Source: Embleya scabrispora DSM 41855 (GTDB lineage: Bacteria; Actinomycetota; Actinomycetes; Streptomycetales; Streptomycetaceae). Taken from it: 64,000 bases of DNA. Position numbers and translations under genes: made by a program. The DNA lies in assembly GCF_000372745.1 (NCBI RefSeq), contig NZ_KB889666.1, forward strand, positions 62,001 to 126,000, given 5' to 3'. The notes under the pieces are model-generated. The model saw only the letters and a program-made list of their open reading frames with translations, was not told the DNA's origin and made no database searches. Of the stretch, positions 49,876 through 58,861 are shown piece by piece (the first letter of the stretch is position 1; the number at the start of each line of letters is the position of its first letter).

Positions 49876-51630
49876 GTGAGCATCCTGTCCCACGAAGCCG
49901 TCACCACCGCCGAGCTGGTCCAGACGTCGTATCACCCGCTTCTCGACACCGTGCACGTCGCCGTCCTGGCCTCCGGCACCGAGGCGGCATGGACCCTGTC
50001 CGAACTTCCCGGCGGGCTGAAGATGCTGAGCGTCGACGCGCCGGGCATGCCGGTCACGATCCGGCTGTCCGTCCCGCTGGGCGACGCGGCCGGCTACTGG
50101 CACCCCCAGGCCGATTGGAACAGGACGCTGGTGGCGGACTGGGAAGGCCGGGCCAGTGTCAGCCTCGTCGACGGGCTCGCCGCCGGGTGCCTCTACGACT
50201 ACGCCGGCGCGACCATGCTCACATTCGCCGCGGCCGACCCGGTGTCGGAAGTGACCCTGCGCTTCGGGGTGTCCGAGGAGCAGGACACCTACGTCGTGCA
50301 TCTGGACCTGCCGGCGGCTCCCGCTGCCCGTCAACTGCTCTTCGTACCGCGTGCCGAGTCGGTCGCCGCCGCAATGCGTATGCTGCGTAACTGGTTTGCG
50401 GCCGAAGTGCCGGCCATGCCCGTCCCGGAGTCCGCACGCGTCCCCGTCTACTCCACCTGGTACGCCTTCAACCAGCAGGTGAACGCCGCCGCGGTCGAAA
50501 CACAGGCAGATCTGGCCGCGGGCCTGGGCTGCGGCGTCCTCATCCTCGACGACGGCTGGCAGAGCCTGGGAAGCGGCCGGGGGTACGCGGGGTGCGGCGA
50601 CTGGGTTCCCGACCCCGACAAGTTTCCCGACTTCGCCGGGCACGTGGCGCGCGTCCGCGAGGGGGGAATTCGATACATGGCATGGATTGCCCCGTTTCTC
50701 CTCGGCCCACTCGCGATGTGCTACAAGGAGTGGGCGGTTTTCGCACCGGCCGCTGCCAGGGTGCCCGGAGCTCAGGTGCTCGACCCGCGTCGACCGGAAG
50801 TACGCGCCCACGTCGTTCGCATGTGCGTGTCCCTGGTGAACGACTACGGCCTGGACGGCCTCAAGGTCGACTTCCTGAACGAAGCCATGGTCTATGCCGG
50901 TGACGGCCGCGGTGACATCGGGCACGCGCTCACCGAGCTGCTCACCGAGCTGCGATCCGCGCTGGAAGCCGTACGCCCCGACGTGCTGCTCGAACTCCGT
51001 CAGCCATATGTCGGCCCCGGCATGGCCGCCTTCGGGAACATGCTGAGATCCATCGACTGCCCCGCCGACGCGACAGCCAACCGGGTGCGCACCATCGACA
51101 CCTCGCTGCTGGCCGTGGGAGGCGCGGTCCACTCCGACATGCTGCTGTGGGACACCTCGGCGTCGGCCGAGGCGGCGGCGCGGCAGCTCATCGGTACGCT
51201 GCACTCGGTGCCCCAGATCTCCGTCAGACTCGACACGCTGACCCAGGAGCAGCTCGAGACCACGCGCTTCTGGCTGGCCGAGTGGCAGCGTCTGCGGCCG
51301 CAGCTGCTCGACGGGATCGTCGAGCCCGGCCGTCCCGACGACCTGTACTCGCTGGTCGAAGCCGTGGCAGACGGCCGGTGCGTGCTCAGCGTGTACAGCG
51401 AGCGGACCGTCCCCCTCCGGCCCACCGTCTTCTCGGAGACCGTACTGGTCAATGCGACATCCGCAGACAATGTTGTTCTGGACGTGCGGGACGGCGGAGC
51501 GACAGTGGACATCGAGGTGCACGCTCCCACCGGTCGGATGACCAGACAGTCCCGGATCTCTCTCCTGCCCGGTCTGCACAGGCTGCCGGTTCCGAGAATG
51601 GGACTGGTCCGTTTTCGGAGCAGCACCTGA
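49876..51630 (+). CDS. Alpha-galactosidase-like glycoside hydrolase, family GH36
   Basis: I choose the GTG at 49876 because AAGGAG at 49865-49870 precedes it at the right distance, while the GTG at 49870 would overlap that site. The 584-residue protein has an N-terminal beta-domain and a TIM barrel with VYSTWYAFNQQVN, GVLILDDGWQSLGSG, the nucleophile Asp in GLDGLKVDFLNEA and the probable acid/base Asp in MLRSIDCPADA. There is no signal peptide, so it acts in the cytoplasm on imported oligosaccharide. Its place behind the transporter genes supports alpha-galactoside use; related GH36 enzymes can also act on other alpha-linkages. Confidence 0.88.
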   Translation: MSILSHEAVTTAELVQTSYHPLLDTVHVAVLASGTEAAWTLSELPGGLKMLSVDAPGMPVTIRLSVPLGDAAGYWHPQADWNRTLVADWEGRASVSLVDGLAAGCLYDYAGATMLTFAAADPVSEVTLRFGVSEEQDTYVVHLDLPAAPAARQLLFVPRAESVAAAMRMLRNWFAAEVPAMPVPESARVPVYSTWYAFNQQVNAAAVETQADLAAGLGCGVLILDDGWQSLGSGRGYAGCGDWVPDPDKFPDFAGHVARVREGGIRYMAWIAPFLLGPLAMCYKEWAVFAPAAARVPGAQVLDPRRPEVRAHVVRMCVSLVNDYGLDGLKVDFLNEAMVYAGDGRGDIGHALTELLTELRSALEAVRPDVLLELRQPYVGPGMAAFGNMLRSIDCPADATANRVRTIDTSLLAVGGAVHSDMLLWDTSASAEAAARQLIGTLHSVPQISVRLDTLTQEQLETTRFWLAEWQRLRPQLLDGIVEPGRPDDLYSLVEAVADGRCVLSVYSERTVPLRPTVFSETVLVNATSADNVVLDVRDGGATVDIEVHAPTGRMTRQSRISLLPGLHRLPVPRMGLVRFRSST

Positions 51631-51663
51631 ACGGCACGATCAACCACCTGGAAAAGGAAGTAC

Positions 51664-52707
51664 ATGAAAGTCGGCATCGTCGAGATCGCAGCGCGCGCGG
51701 GTGTAAGCGAGGCAACCGTCAGCCGGGTCATCAACCGCCGGCAGGGTGTCGCGCGAAAGACGAGGGAAGCGGTTGAGCGCGTCATGGCCGAGCTGGGCTA
51801 CGAGCGCCCGGTGCAGGGCCAGCTCGTGGCCGTGGTCACCGAACACGTGTCCAACCCCTTCTTCGCCGACGTCGCCGAACGCATCGAGTCCGCGCTCGCC
51901 CCGCATGGCCTCAAGACCGTGATCTGCCCGTCCTTCCCCGGTGGTGTCCAGGAGCGCGAGTTCATCACCTCGATCGTCGACAAGGGCATCGCGGCCGTCG
52001 TCTTCCTCTCCGCGTCGAACACCGTGGAGGGAGCGGACCCGGAAACCTACGAAATACTCAGAGCTCGGCATATCCCGTATGTCGGGATCAACGGAGAGTT
52101 CGCCGACGGCGTGCCTGTGCCCGTCTTCTCCACCGACGACGCGCTGGCCGCGGAGCTGGCCGTCGACCATCTGTACCAGCTGGGTCATCGGACCATCGGC
52201 ATGGCTTCAGGGCCGAAGGGAAACCGTCCGGCAGACCGGCGCGTGCGTGGCTTCATCGAAGCCATGGCCAAACGCGGAGTCGAGGAGCCGGAGCGTTGGG
52301 TCAGCCGCCAGTCCTACACCCTGGAGGGCGGTCAGGCGGCTGCGAATGTCCTGCTCCAACTGGGGGTTACGGCCATCGTCGCCGCCAGCGACTACATGGC
52401 GCTCGGCGCGATCCGCGGGATCCGCCGGCAGGGCGGCTCGGTGCCCGACGACATCTCGGTCGTTGGCTACGACGGATCGATGATCACGGAATTCGTGGAT
52501 CCGCCGCTGACGACGGTGCGCCAGCCGGGAGACCGACTGGCACTGGAGGTGGGCCGCAGCGTTCTGGCTCTGGTCAGCAACCGGGACGTCCCGACGGGGG
52601 AGCTTCTCTTCGACCCTGAGCTGGTGATCCGCGCGACGACGGGGCCCGCGCCGGGGGGCGGGTCACGTGGATACAGGCAGCGGCACCCTGACCGTGCCCA
52701 GAGGTGA
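51664..52707 (+). CDS. LacI-family transcriptional repressor
   Basis: The 347-residue protein has the N-terminal LacI helix-turn-helix (IVEIAARAGVSEATVSRVIN, KTREAVERVMAELGY) and a periplasmic-binding-protein-like effector domain (VAVVTEHVSNPFFADVAERI, VVGYDGSMITEFVDPPLTTV). It starts at an ATG after GGAAAAGGAAG, 33 bp after the GH36 gene. It probably represses the transporter operon and the divergent secreted glycosidase through the palindromes at 46591 and 46646, relieved by the sugar. The last 20 residues are Gly/Arg-rich and not part of the fold. Confidence 0.9.
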   Translation: MKVGIVEIAARAGVSEATVSRVINRRQGVARKTREAVERVMAELGYERPVQGQLVAVVTEHVSNPFFADVAERIESALAPHGLKTVICPSFPGGVQEREFITSIVDKGIAAVVFLSASNTVEGADPETYEILRARHIPYVGINGEFADGVPVPVFSTDDALAAELAVDHLYQLGHRTIGMASGPKGNRPADRRVRGFIEAMAKRGVEEPERWVSRQSYTLEGGQAAANVLLQLGVTAIVAASDYMALGAIRGIRRQGGSVPDDISVVGYDGSMITEFVDPPLTTVRQPGDRLALEVGRSVLALVSNRDVPTGELLFDPELVIRATTGPAPGGGSRGYRQRHPDRAQR

Positions 52708-52769
52708 ACGGCAGGTTGCGGCAAGTGGGCGAGTACGCCCAAGACATCTACCGGCCCACCGCGGTGGGC

Positions 52770-52944
52770 AGTTCCGCGCCTGCCCTTGAACTCGGGCCGG
52801 GACCGAGTACCGACACATCCGCACGGTGATCAACGCGTAGCGGTCGACCCGCAGTGTGAGGACGAGGCCGGTCTCGAAGGCATCGTCGGGAAGGCCCATC
52901 AACAGCGCACGCACGGGATGGATCGAAGGCAACCCGAAAAGCAA
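52770..52944 (-). pseudogene. IS21-family transposase (IstA) fragment
   Basis: A minus-strand frame reads GLPDDAFETGLVLTLRVDRY and ALITVRMCRYSVPARVQGQ, the conserved Mu-transposase C-terminal segment of IS21-type IstA. Only about 58 residues are preserved and the neighbouring sequence does not continue the protein in any frame for long. It is a scar of an IS21-like element. Confidence 0.7.
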
Positions 52945-54142
52945 CCTCGGCCTGCCGCTTCCCGCCCGCGCGCCGGCCCGGCCGGCAGTCGTTCACGGAA
53001 GCTCCGGGCGCAGGGCGGATACGGCGAAACCTCGCCGCATCCGCATCCGGCCATCGTCAGCTGCTGATCCCCCGCAACCGCCGAACCGGCGAACTCCCTA
53101 CATGGTCCACGGCAACATCCTCACCGTCACCGTCCTCCACGTCATCATCTGAACCCACCCACCCGAACAGCGATCGCCCGAACCTGACCGCGCCCCGACC
53201 CCACCCGAACCATTCCGGCAACTCGGGGATGGAGCCGTTCGCGTTGCGGCGCGGGGCAAAGGGGCCGGGGGTCCGGCCTGTCAGCCGACGTCCTCGGACC
53301 GTTTCGACAGGGCCCGTTCGGCCGTCGACGGGCGAGCGGCGACCGACGATCTCGGCGGTCGACGACGCTGCGGATCGACGCACCGCGACCCGGACACCGG
53401 GTATCAGCTGCCGAGGTCGAACACGCCCCACGCGGTGACGGCTCGGCCTGGACGTAGATCCTGCTTCCCCGGCCGACGACGCGCCGGCGGCCGGGGGCGG
53501 GGCCGTCGGGCAGGGTGAGCAGGCCGACGTCCGTCGGCTCGACGGATGCTTCGGTGAGCTCTCCGTGGGCGAGTCGGTCCCGCTCCTCGCCGTAGCCGCC
53601 GTAGAAGGCCACCCGATCGCCGTATTTCGGCGCGTCGCCCCCCGTGCTGCGGCGCCTGCCCACCGGCATGGGCGCCCGGGGCGGCGCCGGCGTCATCGGG
53701 ACCGGGTTGTGCAGTCGGTCGCCGCGACGAGGATCCCGGCCCACCCGGCCGATAGAAGCCACCGAGCCGGCGTCCGGGACGGACCGCACCCGCCCCGCAG
53801 GAACACGGCGCAGCGGCGGGGCATTGCCGGCATCACATCCCTCGAAGCCACCGACACGACACGACCACCGGTGCAGGGAGCGGCGCAGCGGCAGTGTGGG
53901 GTGTGCTGGACCGGGAACGACCTTCCGTTGTGTGATCGTTGCGGTCACGGCGTCGGACCGTGGCGGGTGCGATATTCACGAGTCGCTTCCCACTCGACAC
54001 GAAATCAGATGCCGGCCGTTTCCGACTGCACGTCGCTGCGGGTCGTGGAGGGCCGGGGGGTTGCGTGATTCGGGTACCGATGTCGGGTGTCGCGCCTATC
54101 TCGGGGCCCGGTGCGGTGGGTGTCCGAGGGTGGGGGCGTGTG
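52945..54142. other. Long stretch with no intact gene
   Basis: About 1.2 kb of GC-rich sequence contains only overlapping Arg/Pro/Gly-rich frames without clear start signals. A minus-strand frame near 53450-53640 (KYGDRVAFYGGYGEERDRLA) looks slightly protein-like, but I cannot place it. Together with the IS21 and nuclease fragments it appears to be a degraded insertion region. Confidence 0.4.
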
Positions 54143-54289
54143 GTGAGTGGCGGCGGCGGTCAGTCGTGGCGGTACCTGTACGAGCGGTTGGGTGAGAAGC
54201 CCTTCCAGCAGTTGTGCAACGCGTTGCTCGCGCGGTCCTTCCCGGACGTGCGGTGCCATCCGGTGGGGCATTCCCGTTCGACGAAATAA
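54143..54289 (+). pseudogene. N-terminal fragment of a restriction-endonuclease-like protein
   Basis: The frame reads SWRYLYERLGEKPFQQLCNA and LLARSFPDVRCHPVGHS before a stop. This resembles the N-terminus of actinobacterial PD-(D/E)XK-fold proteins of the Mrr-like type, which continue with a GGRD-containing active site after the VGxxDGGRD turn. Here the sequence diverges at that point and ends, so the catalytic part is absent. The similarity is from memory and the fragment is short. Confidence 0.4.
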
Positions 54290-54691
54290 GTATGTTCGGG
54301 ACAAATCGGCGTCAAGGGATCGGCGGCACCACAGCGCCCGGGTGCGCCCGACTCCGCCGCGGAGCTTCCGGCCGGCCGGAAGTTCCGCTTCCGCTCTTCG
54401 CGATGTGGATAGTCCTCGGGCGGCCGGCAACCCTAATGTCGGCATGGTTCACGCGAGCGTGAAAACATGCCCGTGCGCGAGCCGGTCCGGGGCCCGTTCG
54501 GGCCGGTGCCCGGGGTCGGATCCCGGCTGCGACCTCCGTTCTGTGGACGCGCGGGCGCACCCCCTCAGCCGCCCGGCCGCCGTATCGGTGTCCCGTCGCA
54601 GCCGTCACGTACCGCGACCGTGCGGGCACGCCGAACCACAGCTCTCGAAGCACCTGGGCGTGATCGCCCCGGAGCGCAGGAAGGTTGCGCC
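54290..54691. other. Intergenic stretch before the lipoprotein gene
   Basis: No gene is apparent in these 400 bp. The stretch at 54278-54310 (AAATAAGTATG) is locally AT-rich. The ribosome-binding site for the lipoprotein gene, AGGAAGG at 54678-54684, lies at the right end. Confidence 0.4.
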
Positions 54692-55792
54692 ATCGCTATT
54701 GCACGCACCACCAGGATCGTCCTCGCCGTGGCCACCACGGCCGTCTTGACGCTCAGCACCGCCTGTTCCTCTTCGTCGGACAAGGACCTGGCCGGCGGGC
54801 CGGGGAAGCCCTCCGCCGACCCGAATGTCCGCACGTCCGCCCCCACCTCCCCACCGGCCGCAGTCCGACCGGTGATCTCGGAGGAGGACGCACGCCGACT
54901 GTCGGCCGAACACGACGCGGAGAACAACGCCGCCAATGCGAAGTTCGACTCCGAACGTCTGGGTCGGGTCGAGGGGGGTTCGCTCTACGAGGAGTCGACG
55001 GGCAGCTACCGGGTCGCCCTGGCGACGAAGCGGAAGCCGATCGAGCCGTTCACCCACACCATCTCGCAGTGGCTGATCCCGCCCGACACCGGCTATCCCA
55101 AGCAGTTCGCCGCGATCGGCACGACCAAGGGCAGCGGCCCGCTGAGCGGGATCTCGTACTTCGCCCAGGAACGGGCCGACGCCCCCTGGAAATTGATCTT
55201 CTCCGCCACGCTGCGCCAGGGAGAGCAGGAAGCGAGCGCGGAGCCGGGCGGGACCATGGTCACGTACCCGAGGGTCGAGCGGGTGCGCACGGACGCCGGA
55301 GGCCTGGCCGTGACGCTCGCGGACGACCAGGCCCGACGTGCCGCCTGTGGTGAGTACGCCGGATATGTCAGCGTCGGCCCGGCCACCAAGGCGGCCACCG
55401 ATCCACGGTTCGCGGAGGGTTCGTTCACCGATAAGGTCGTCTCGAATTTCAACGCCACGATCACTGCCCAGCCCGCGCTGCGGATGACCGTCGAGCAGCA
55501 GAACATCGCCAACACGCTGCCGGTGTTCGAACTCGCGTCCGGCGCCGCGCTGGTGCCGTGTGCGGCCCACGTGAATGTGGACTTCTACTCGACCGGCGAC
55601 ATCACACTCGGCACCAAGGACGCCGTCTCGCTGCTCGGTGGCAAGGCCGGGCCGTACTCCGCAGTGCAGCAAAAGCACATCTCGCTGTCCCTGCTCGCCG
55701 TCCCGTCGGCCCCCAAGGCGCCCATTACGGTGCTGGACAGCTCGGCCCAGCAACCCCAAATCCTCAGCGTGACGGCGACACCTTCGCGGTGA
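54692..55792 (+). CDS. Putative secreted lipoprotein of unknown function
   Basis: The product is about 366 residues. A typical lipoprotein signal is visible, IAIARTTRIVLAVATTAVLT followed by LSTAC with Cys25, then a Ser/Pro/Thr-rich linker to about residue 70 and a globular domain (GSYRVALATKRKPIEPFTHT, GGTMVTYPRVERVRTDAGGL). I recognise no family. The start is odd: the ribosome-binding site AGGAAGG at 54678-54684 points to the ATC at 54692, and no ATG, GTG or TTG is in frame nearby; the nearest upstream candidate is a GTG at 54620, which would put 24 unsuitable residues before the signal peptide. An ATC start, or a mutated or misread ATG, is likely. Confidence 0.7.
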   Translation: MAIARTTRIVLAVATTAVLTLSTACSSSSDKDLAGGPGKPSADPNVRTSAPTSPPAAVRPVISEEDARRLSAEHDAENNAANAKFDSERLGRVEGGSLYEESTGSYRVALATKRKPIEPFTHTISQWLIPPDTGYPKQFAAIGTTKGSGPLSGISYFAQERADAPWKLIFSATLRQGEQEASAEPGGTMVTYPRVERVRTDAGGLAVTLADDQARRAACGEYAGYVSVGPATKAATDPRFAEGSFTDKVVSNFNATITAQPALRMTVEQQNIANTLPVFELASGAALVPCAAHVNVDFYSTGDITLGTKDAVSLLGGKAGPYSAVQQKHISLSLLAVPSAPKAPITVLDSSAQQPQILSVTATPSR

Positions 55793-55872
55793 CCCGGCCT
55801 CGGGTCCCGGCCCGCGCCGAGGGCGTCCGGACCCGACGGCGGGGTGTCGGTGGAGCAGAGCAGCATGGGGGC

Positions 55873-57213
55873 ATGACTCGGATGTTGCCTTTGGTGCCGT
55901 TGGCGTTGCCCGCAGAGTTCGTGCGGAAGTACGCGATCGATCTCGCGGCGCCCTATACGGCGGGGTGGTCGTTCGACCACAAGGACGCGGCGTTCGCGCC
56001 CGATGGCGCCATGTACGTGCTGTCCAGGGTGTGGCGGTACAAGCCGGGCGGGGAGGAGGCGGCGGATCCGGCCGACCGGTCGCTCTCGGTGTGGCTGGTG
56101 TCACGGTATGCGGAGGATGGGGACGAGACGCCGTCGGCCGTGGGGGTGTTCGAGACGCGGCGGAAGTACTCGAAGTACGGGGATGCGTGGGAGTTGCGAC
56201 TCGCCGTGCTGCCGGATGGGACGGTGGCGTTGAGTGGGCACTATGACACGACGTACCTGGTGGATGCCGAGTTGAGCGAGGTGATCGGGTCCCTTGGCAT
56301 GGACTGCGGCCGGCGTCGAACCGGTGCCCATCCGGGCGGGAACCCCTTCGCGACGCGGATCCGGGTGACGCCGGGTGGGCGGTTGCTGTGTGTGCTCGCG
56401 GAATACGGGACGCGCGGGTACGGGGACTTCTCGGAGAACCTGGTGGGCGTGGCCGACGGGCCGTTGACGCCGGTGGATCGGCCGGTCGTGGAGGTCTTCG
56501 CGGCGGTGGACGCGGCGCCGAAGCACCAGAACGCGCAGTTCGACGTGCGCTCGTACGCGATGTTCCAGGGACTGCCGGTGGGCATGGGGCATCGGCCCGC
56601 ACGTGGGCTGGGGGAACTGGTGGACGAGCGGTGGCCGGACAGGTTCGGCTACGCGCCGCACTGGTTGGGTGAGCCCGAGCCACTGCGCGACGATCTCTTC
56701 GTGGTCCCGGTGTTCGGGAAGCTGTACCGCAGCGGCAACCGCGGGAACCAGTTCGCCTTCGCGCTGTTGGACGACAAGGGCAACCTGCTGGGGCGGATGG
56801 AGGGCATGGAGCCGTGGAAGGACAGCCCGTTCACGGGGGAGTGCTACCGGGTCGCGACGGATCCGGCTCGCGGGCGGGTCTTTCACCTCAACCGATACGG
56901 GCTCTTCGCCTGGTCGGCCGACGGCGCCCTGTCGGCGCGGGTGGGTACCGACGCGAAGCCGTTCAGCCTGCTGAAGAACTTCTCCCTGCTGGGATGTTCG
57001 CCCGACGGCGAACTGGTGCTCGTACAGGACAAGCAGAATCTGCTGGTTCGGGTACCGGTGCCCGAGGGTGACTTGGCGACGGAGTGGGCACCGGCGATCG
57101 AGGCGGCACTGGCCCGTGTCGCGAAGGAGCGGACCGCCTTGAAGAAGCGGTGGCAGCAGGTGGCCTGGCACTGGACCTACGAGCCGGAGCCGGGGCGGCT
57201 ACGGTCGTTGTGA
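55873..57213 (+). CDS. Hypothetical protein, possible beta-propeller
   Basis: The 446-residue protein starts at the ATG at 55873. It contains repeated blocks of a beta-strand followed by a turn with PDG or PGG (AAFAPDGAMYVLSRVWRY, LAVLPDGTVALSGHYDT, IRVTPGGRLLCVLAEYG, LLGCSPDGELVLVQDKQNL), a pattern usual for beta-propellers. There is no signal peptide or membrane segment. I recognise no specific family. It follows the lipoprotein gene by 80 bp in the same direction, but a functional link is not evident. Confidence 0.7.
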   Translation: MTRMLPLVPLALPAEFVRKYAIDLAAPYTAGWSFDHKDAAFAPDGAMYVLSRVWRYKPGGEEAADPADRSLSVWLVSRYAEDGDETPSAVGVFETRRKYSKYGDAWELRLAVLPDGTVALSGHYDTTYLVDAELSEVIGSLGMDCGRRRTGAHPGGNPFATRIRVTPGGRLLCVLAEYGTRGYGDFSENLVGVADGPLTPVDRPVVEVFAAVDAAPKHQNAQFDVRSYAMFQGLPVGMGHRPARGLGELVDERWPDRFGYAPHWLGEPEPLRDDLFVVPVFGKLYRSGNRGNQFAFALLDDKGNLLGRMEGMEPWKDSPFTGECYRVATDPARGRVFHLNRYGLFAWSADGALSARVGTDAKPFSLLKNFSLLGCSPDGELVLVQDKQNLLVRVPVPEGDLATEWAPAIEAALARVAKERTALKKRWQQVAWHWTYEPEPGRLRSL

Positions 57214-57524
57214 GCACGCGCACGAGCGCGGGCCGGGACCCGACCGGACGCCGAACGTCGCCGATGTTCGACGGCGTCAGGGTTTGTCGCCCGGTCGGGC
57301 ATTCCGGCACCAGGGCGCCCGGCACCGCACCGAGGTGCGCACCCGCTCAGCCGATCAGTTCCCGGTTGTGGAAGCCGACGCCCGATCCCCCGACGGTCTG
57401 AGCCTTCGACACGGCGGCGGGTTCGGGCGCGTCACCGTCGGCAAGTGGTGAAAATCCTGAACGGCCGAGGTCCTTGTAAGATCCGAGAGATACCAACTGC
57501 GATCATCATCGCTAGGATGGCCGG
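57214..57524. other. Intergenic region upstream of the GntR regulator
   Basis: No gene is seen in these 311 bp. Just before the regulator start, GCGAT-CATC-ATCGC at 57499-57512 is a short perfect inverted repeat that could be an autoregulatory site, and the sequence at 57470-57500 is less GC-rich and probably holds the promoter. Confidence 0.4.
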
Positions 57525-58238
57525 GTGAAGTATCTGCCGGCCATCCTCAGCACCGATCACGCCGGCTCGAATGCCACGGAGCGCGCTTACCTGGCGATCA
57601 AGCGGCAGATCATCGAGCTTGAGCTGCGACCCGGCGCACACGTCACCAAGACCGACCTTTCGCGCCTGGCGAGTGCGGGCACCATGCCCGTCCGGGAAGC
57701 TCTGACCCGTCTCCAGCGCGACGGCTTGGTCCAGGCGCTGCCCCGATCGGGGTACCGCATCCTGCCGGTGACTCTGAAGGGCACCCGGGACCTGTGTGCG
57801 TTCCGGCAACTCCTGGAGACCGAGGCCGCGGGCCTGGCCGCGGAGCACGGCTGTCCGGATGCGAGCTTGGCCCGCATGGAGAAACTGCTGGGCGCATCCT
57901 ACGAGTTGGGCGACACGGCCGGCGTCGATGGCTTCTTGCGGGCCAACCTCGAGTTCGACGCCATCATCGCCAACTGCTGCGGCAACGACATGCTGGCCCA
58001 GTCGATCGTCCGTGCCTTCGACGAGTTGGAACGCGTCCTGCGGATCACCTTGAAGTCGCTGCCGTTCTCGGATACGGCCGCACACCAGCGGCGCGCCATT
58101 CTGGAGGCCATCCGCGAGCGCGACCCCGCCGCCGCCCGCGCGGCCATGGCCGCCCGTACGCGAACCTCGCAGGAGCACATCATCGGCGCGCTCCTGTCCA
58201 GCGATTCGATCACCGGGGCCAGTATCCAGGTGTCCTGA
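57525..58238 (+). CDS. GntR-family regulator with FCD domain
   Basis: The 237-residue protein has an N-terminal winged helix (AYLAIKRQIIELELRPGAHV, MPVREALTRLQRDGLVQALP) and an all-helical FCD effector domain (LCAFRQLLETEAAGLAAEHG, FDAIIANCCGNDMLAQSIV, ARAAMAARTRTSQEHI). FCD members bind carboxylic acid or amino acid effectors, often through a metal. The GTG start follows GGATGG. It is the first gene of the right-hand block and is the likely regulator for the genes preceded by the GAGATCTC palindromes at 58301 and 60095. Confidence 0.9.
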   Translation: MKYLPAILSTDHAGSNATERAYLAIKRQIIELELRPGAHVTKTDLSRLASAGTMPVREALTRLQRDGLVQALPRSGYRILPVTLKGTRDLCAFRQLLETEAAGLAAEHGCPDASLARMEKLLGASYELGDTAGVDGFLRANLEFDAIIANCCGNDMLAQSIVRAFDELERVLRITLKSLPFSDTAAHQRRAILEAIRERDPAAARAAMAARTRTSQEHIIGALLSSDSITGASIQVS

Positions 58239-58300
58239 CGAATAGCGACGAGTTCCCCAGACGTTCCAGAACCGTTGACAGAAGGTTCTCCCAGTGGTGG

Positions 58301-58333
58301 ACTGAGATCTCAGTTGGTTTACTAGAGATCTCA
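58301..58333. promoter_or_regulatory. Paired GAGATCTC palindromes (operator candidates)
   Basis: ACTGAGATCTCAGT at 58301-58314 is a perfect 14-bp palindrome, and AGAGATCTCA follows at 58324-58333. Between and around them the sequence is AT-richer than average. The same core recurs twice before hyuA. I infer binding sites of the adjacent GntR regulator. Confidence 0.6.
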
Positions 58334-58368
58334 CCCCTTGTTCGCTCACTACGTGCAGCGAGACCGCC

Positions 58369-58800
58369 ATGAACACCAGCACGCTTCACCCCCCAGTCCG
58401 CACCTTCGAGCTACCGCCTACGCGCTCAGCGGTGCCTCGGATGCGGCGCCGCCTGGCCCGGGTTCTCTCCGAATGGGGGCTCCCCACGGACGGGGACCTC
58501 ATCTACGCCCTGGGTCTGATCGCCACTGAACTGGTCACCAACGCCGTCACGCACGCGGGCATGTTCACTCCGAGCATCCGCGTCACGCTCGGCATCAGCG
58601 ACGGCGGGATGCTGCGGCTCGGAATCCGCGACAACCACAGCACCTGTCCGAGGCGCATCACCGCTTCCCATGACGCCACCTGCGGCCGAGGCACGGCGAT
58701 CGTCGACCTTCTCCTCAGGGAGCGGGGCGGACGTCTCACGACCGAACCGCATCCGGGCGGCAAGACCGTCTGGGCCGAGTTGCCGGACACATTCAGGTGA
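58369..58800 (+). CDS. RsbW-like ATP-binding (HATPase) regulatory protein
   Basis: The 143-residue protein is a single GHKL ATPase domain of the anti-sigma/RsbW type: N box in GLIATELVTNAVTHAG, G1-like IRDNHSTCPRR, and G2-like GRGTAIVDLLLRERGG followed by KTVWAELP. Streptomyces genomes encode many such small proteins, few with known partners. No anti-anti-sigma or sigma gene is adjacent. It lies after the paired palindromes and 61 bp before the aminotransferase gene, so co-regulation with the catabolic genes is possible. Confidence 0.85.
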   Translation: MNTSTLHPPVRTFELPPTRSAVPRMRRRLARVLSEWGLPTDGDLIYALGLIATELVTNAVTHAGMFTPSIRVTLGISDGGMLRLGIRDNHSTCPRRITASHDATCGRGTAIVDLLLRERGGRLTTEPHPGGKTVWAELPDTFR

Positions 58801-58861
58801 GTTGGCCCCCGACAGAACGGCGCCCCTTGCGGCCCGTTCAATGCCTCCGAAGGGAATCACC

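Noticed and set aside
49759..51579. 606-codon minus-strand frame over the alpha-galactosidase gene
   Set aside because: Shadow frame; the plus-strand gene is coupled to its operon and shows GH36 motifs.
52945..54142. Cryptic genes in the gap between the IS21 fragment and nuclease fragment
   Set aside because: All frames are Arg/Pro/Gly-rich, overlap each other on both strands, and lack start signals or motifs.
54605..56683. 692-codon minus-strand frame over the lipoprotein and propeller-like genes
   Set aside because: Its N-terminal half is an Arg/Pro/Thr-rich repeat-like sequence with no family signal; codon bias supports the plus strand.
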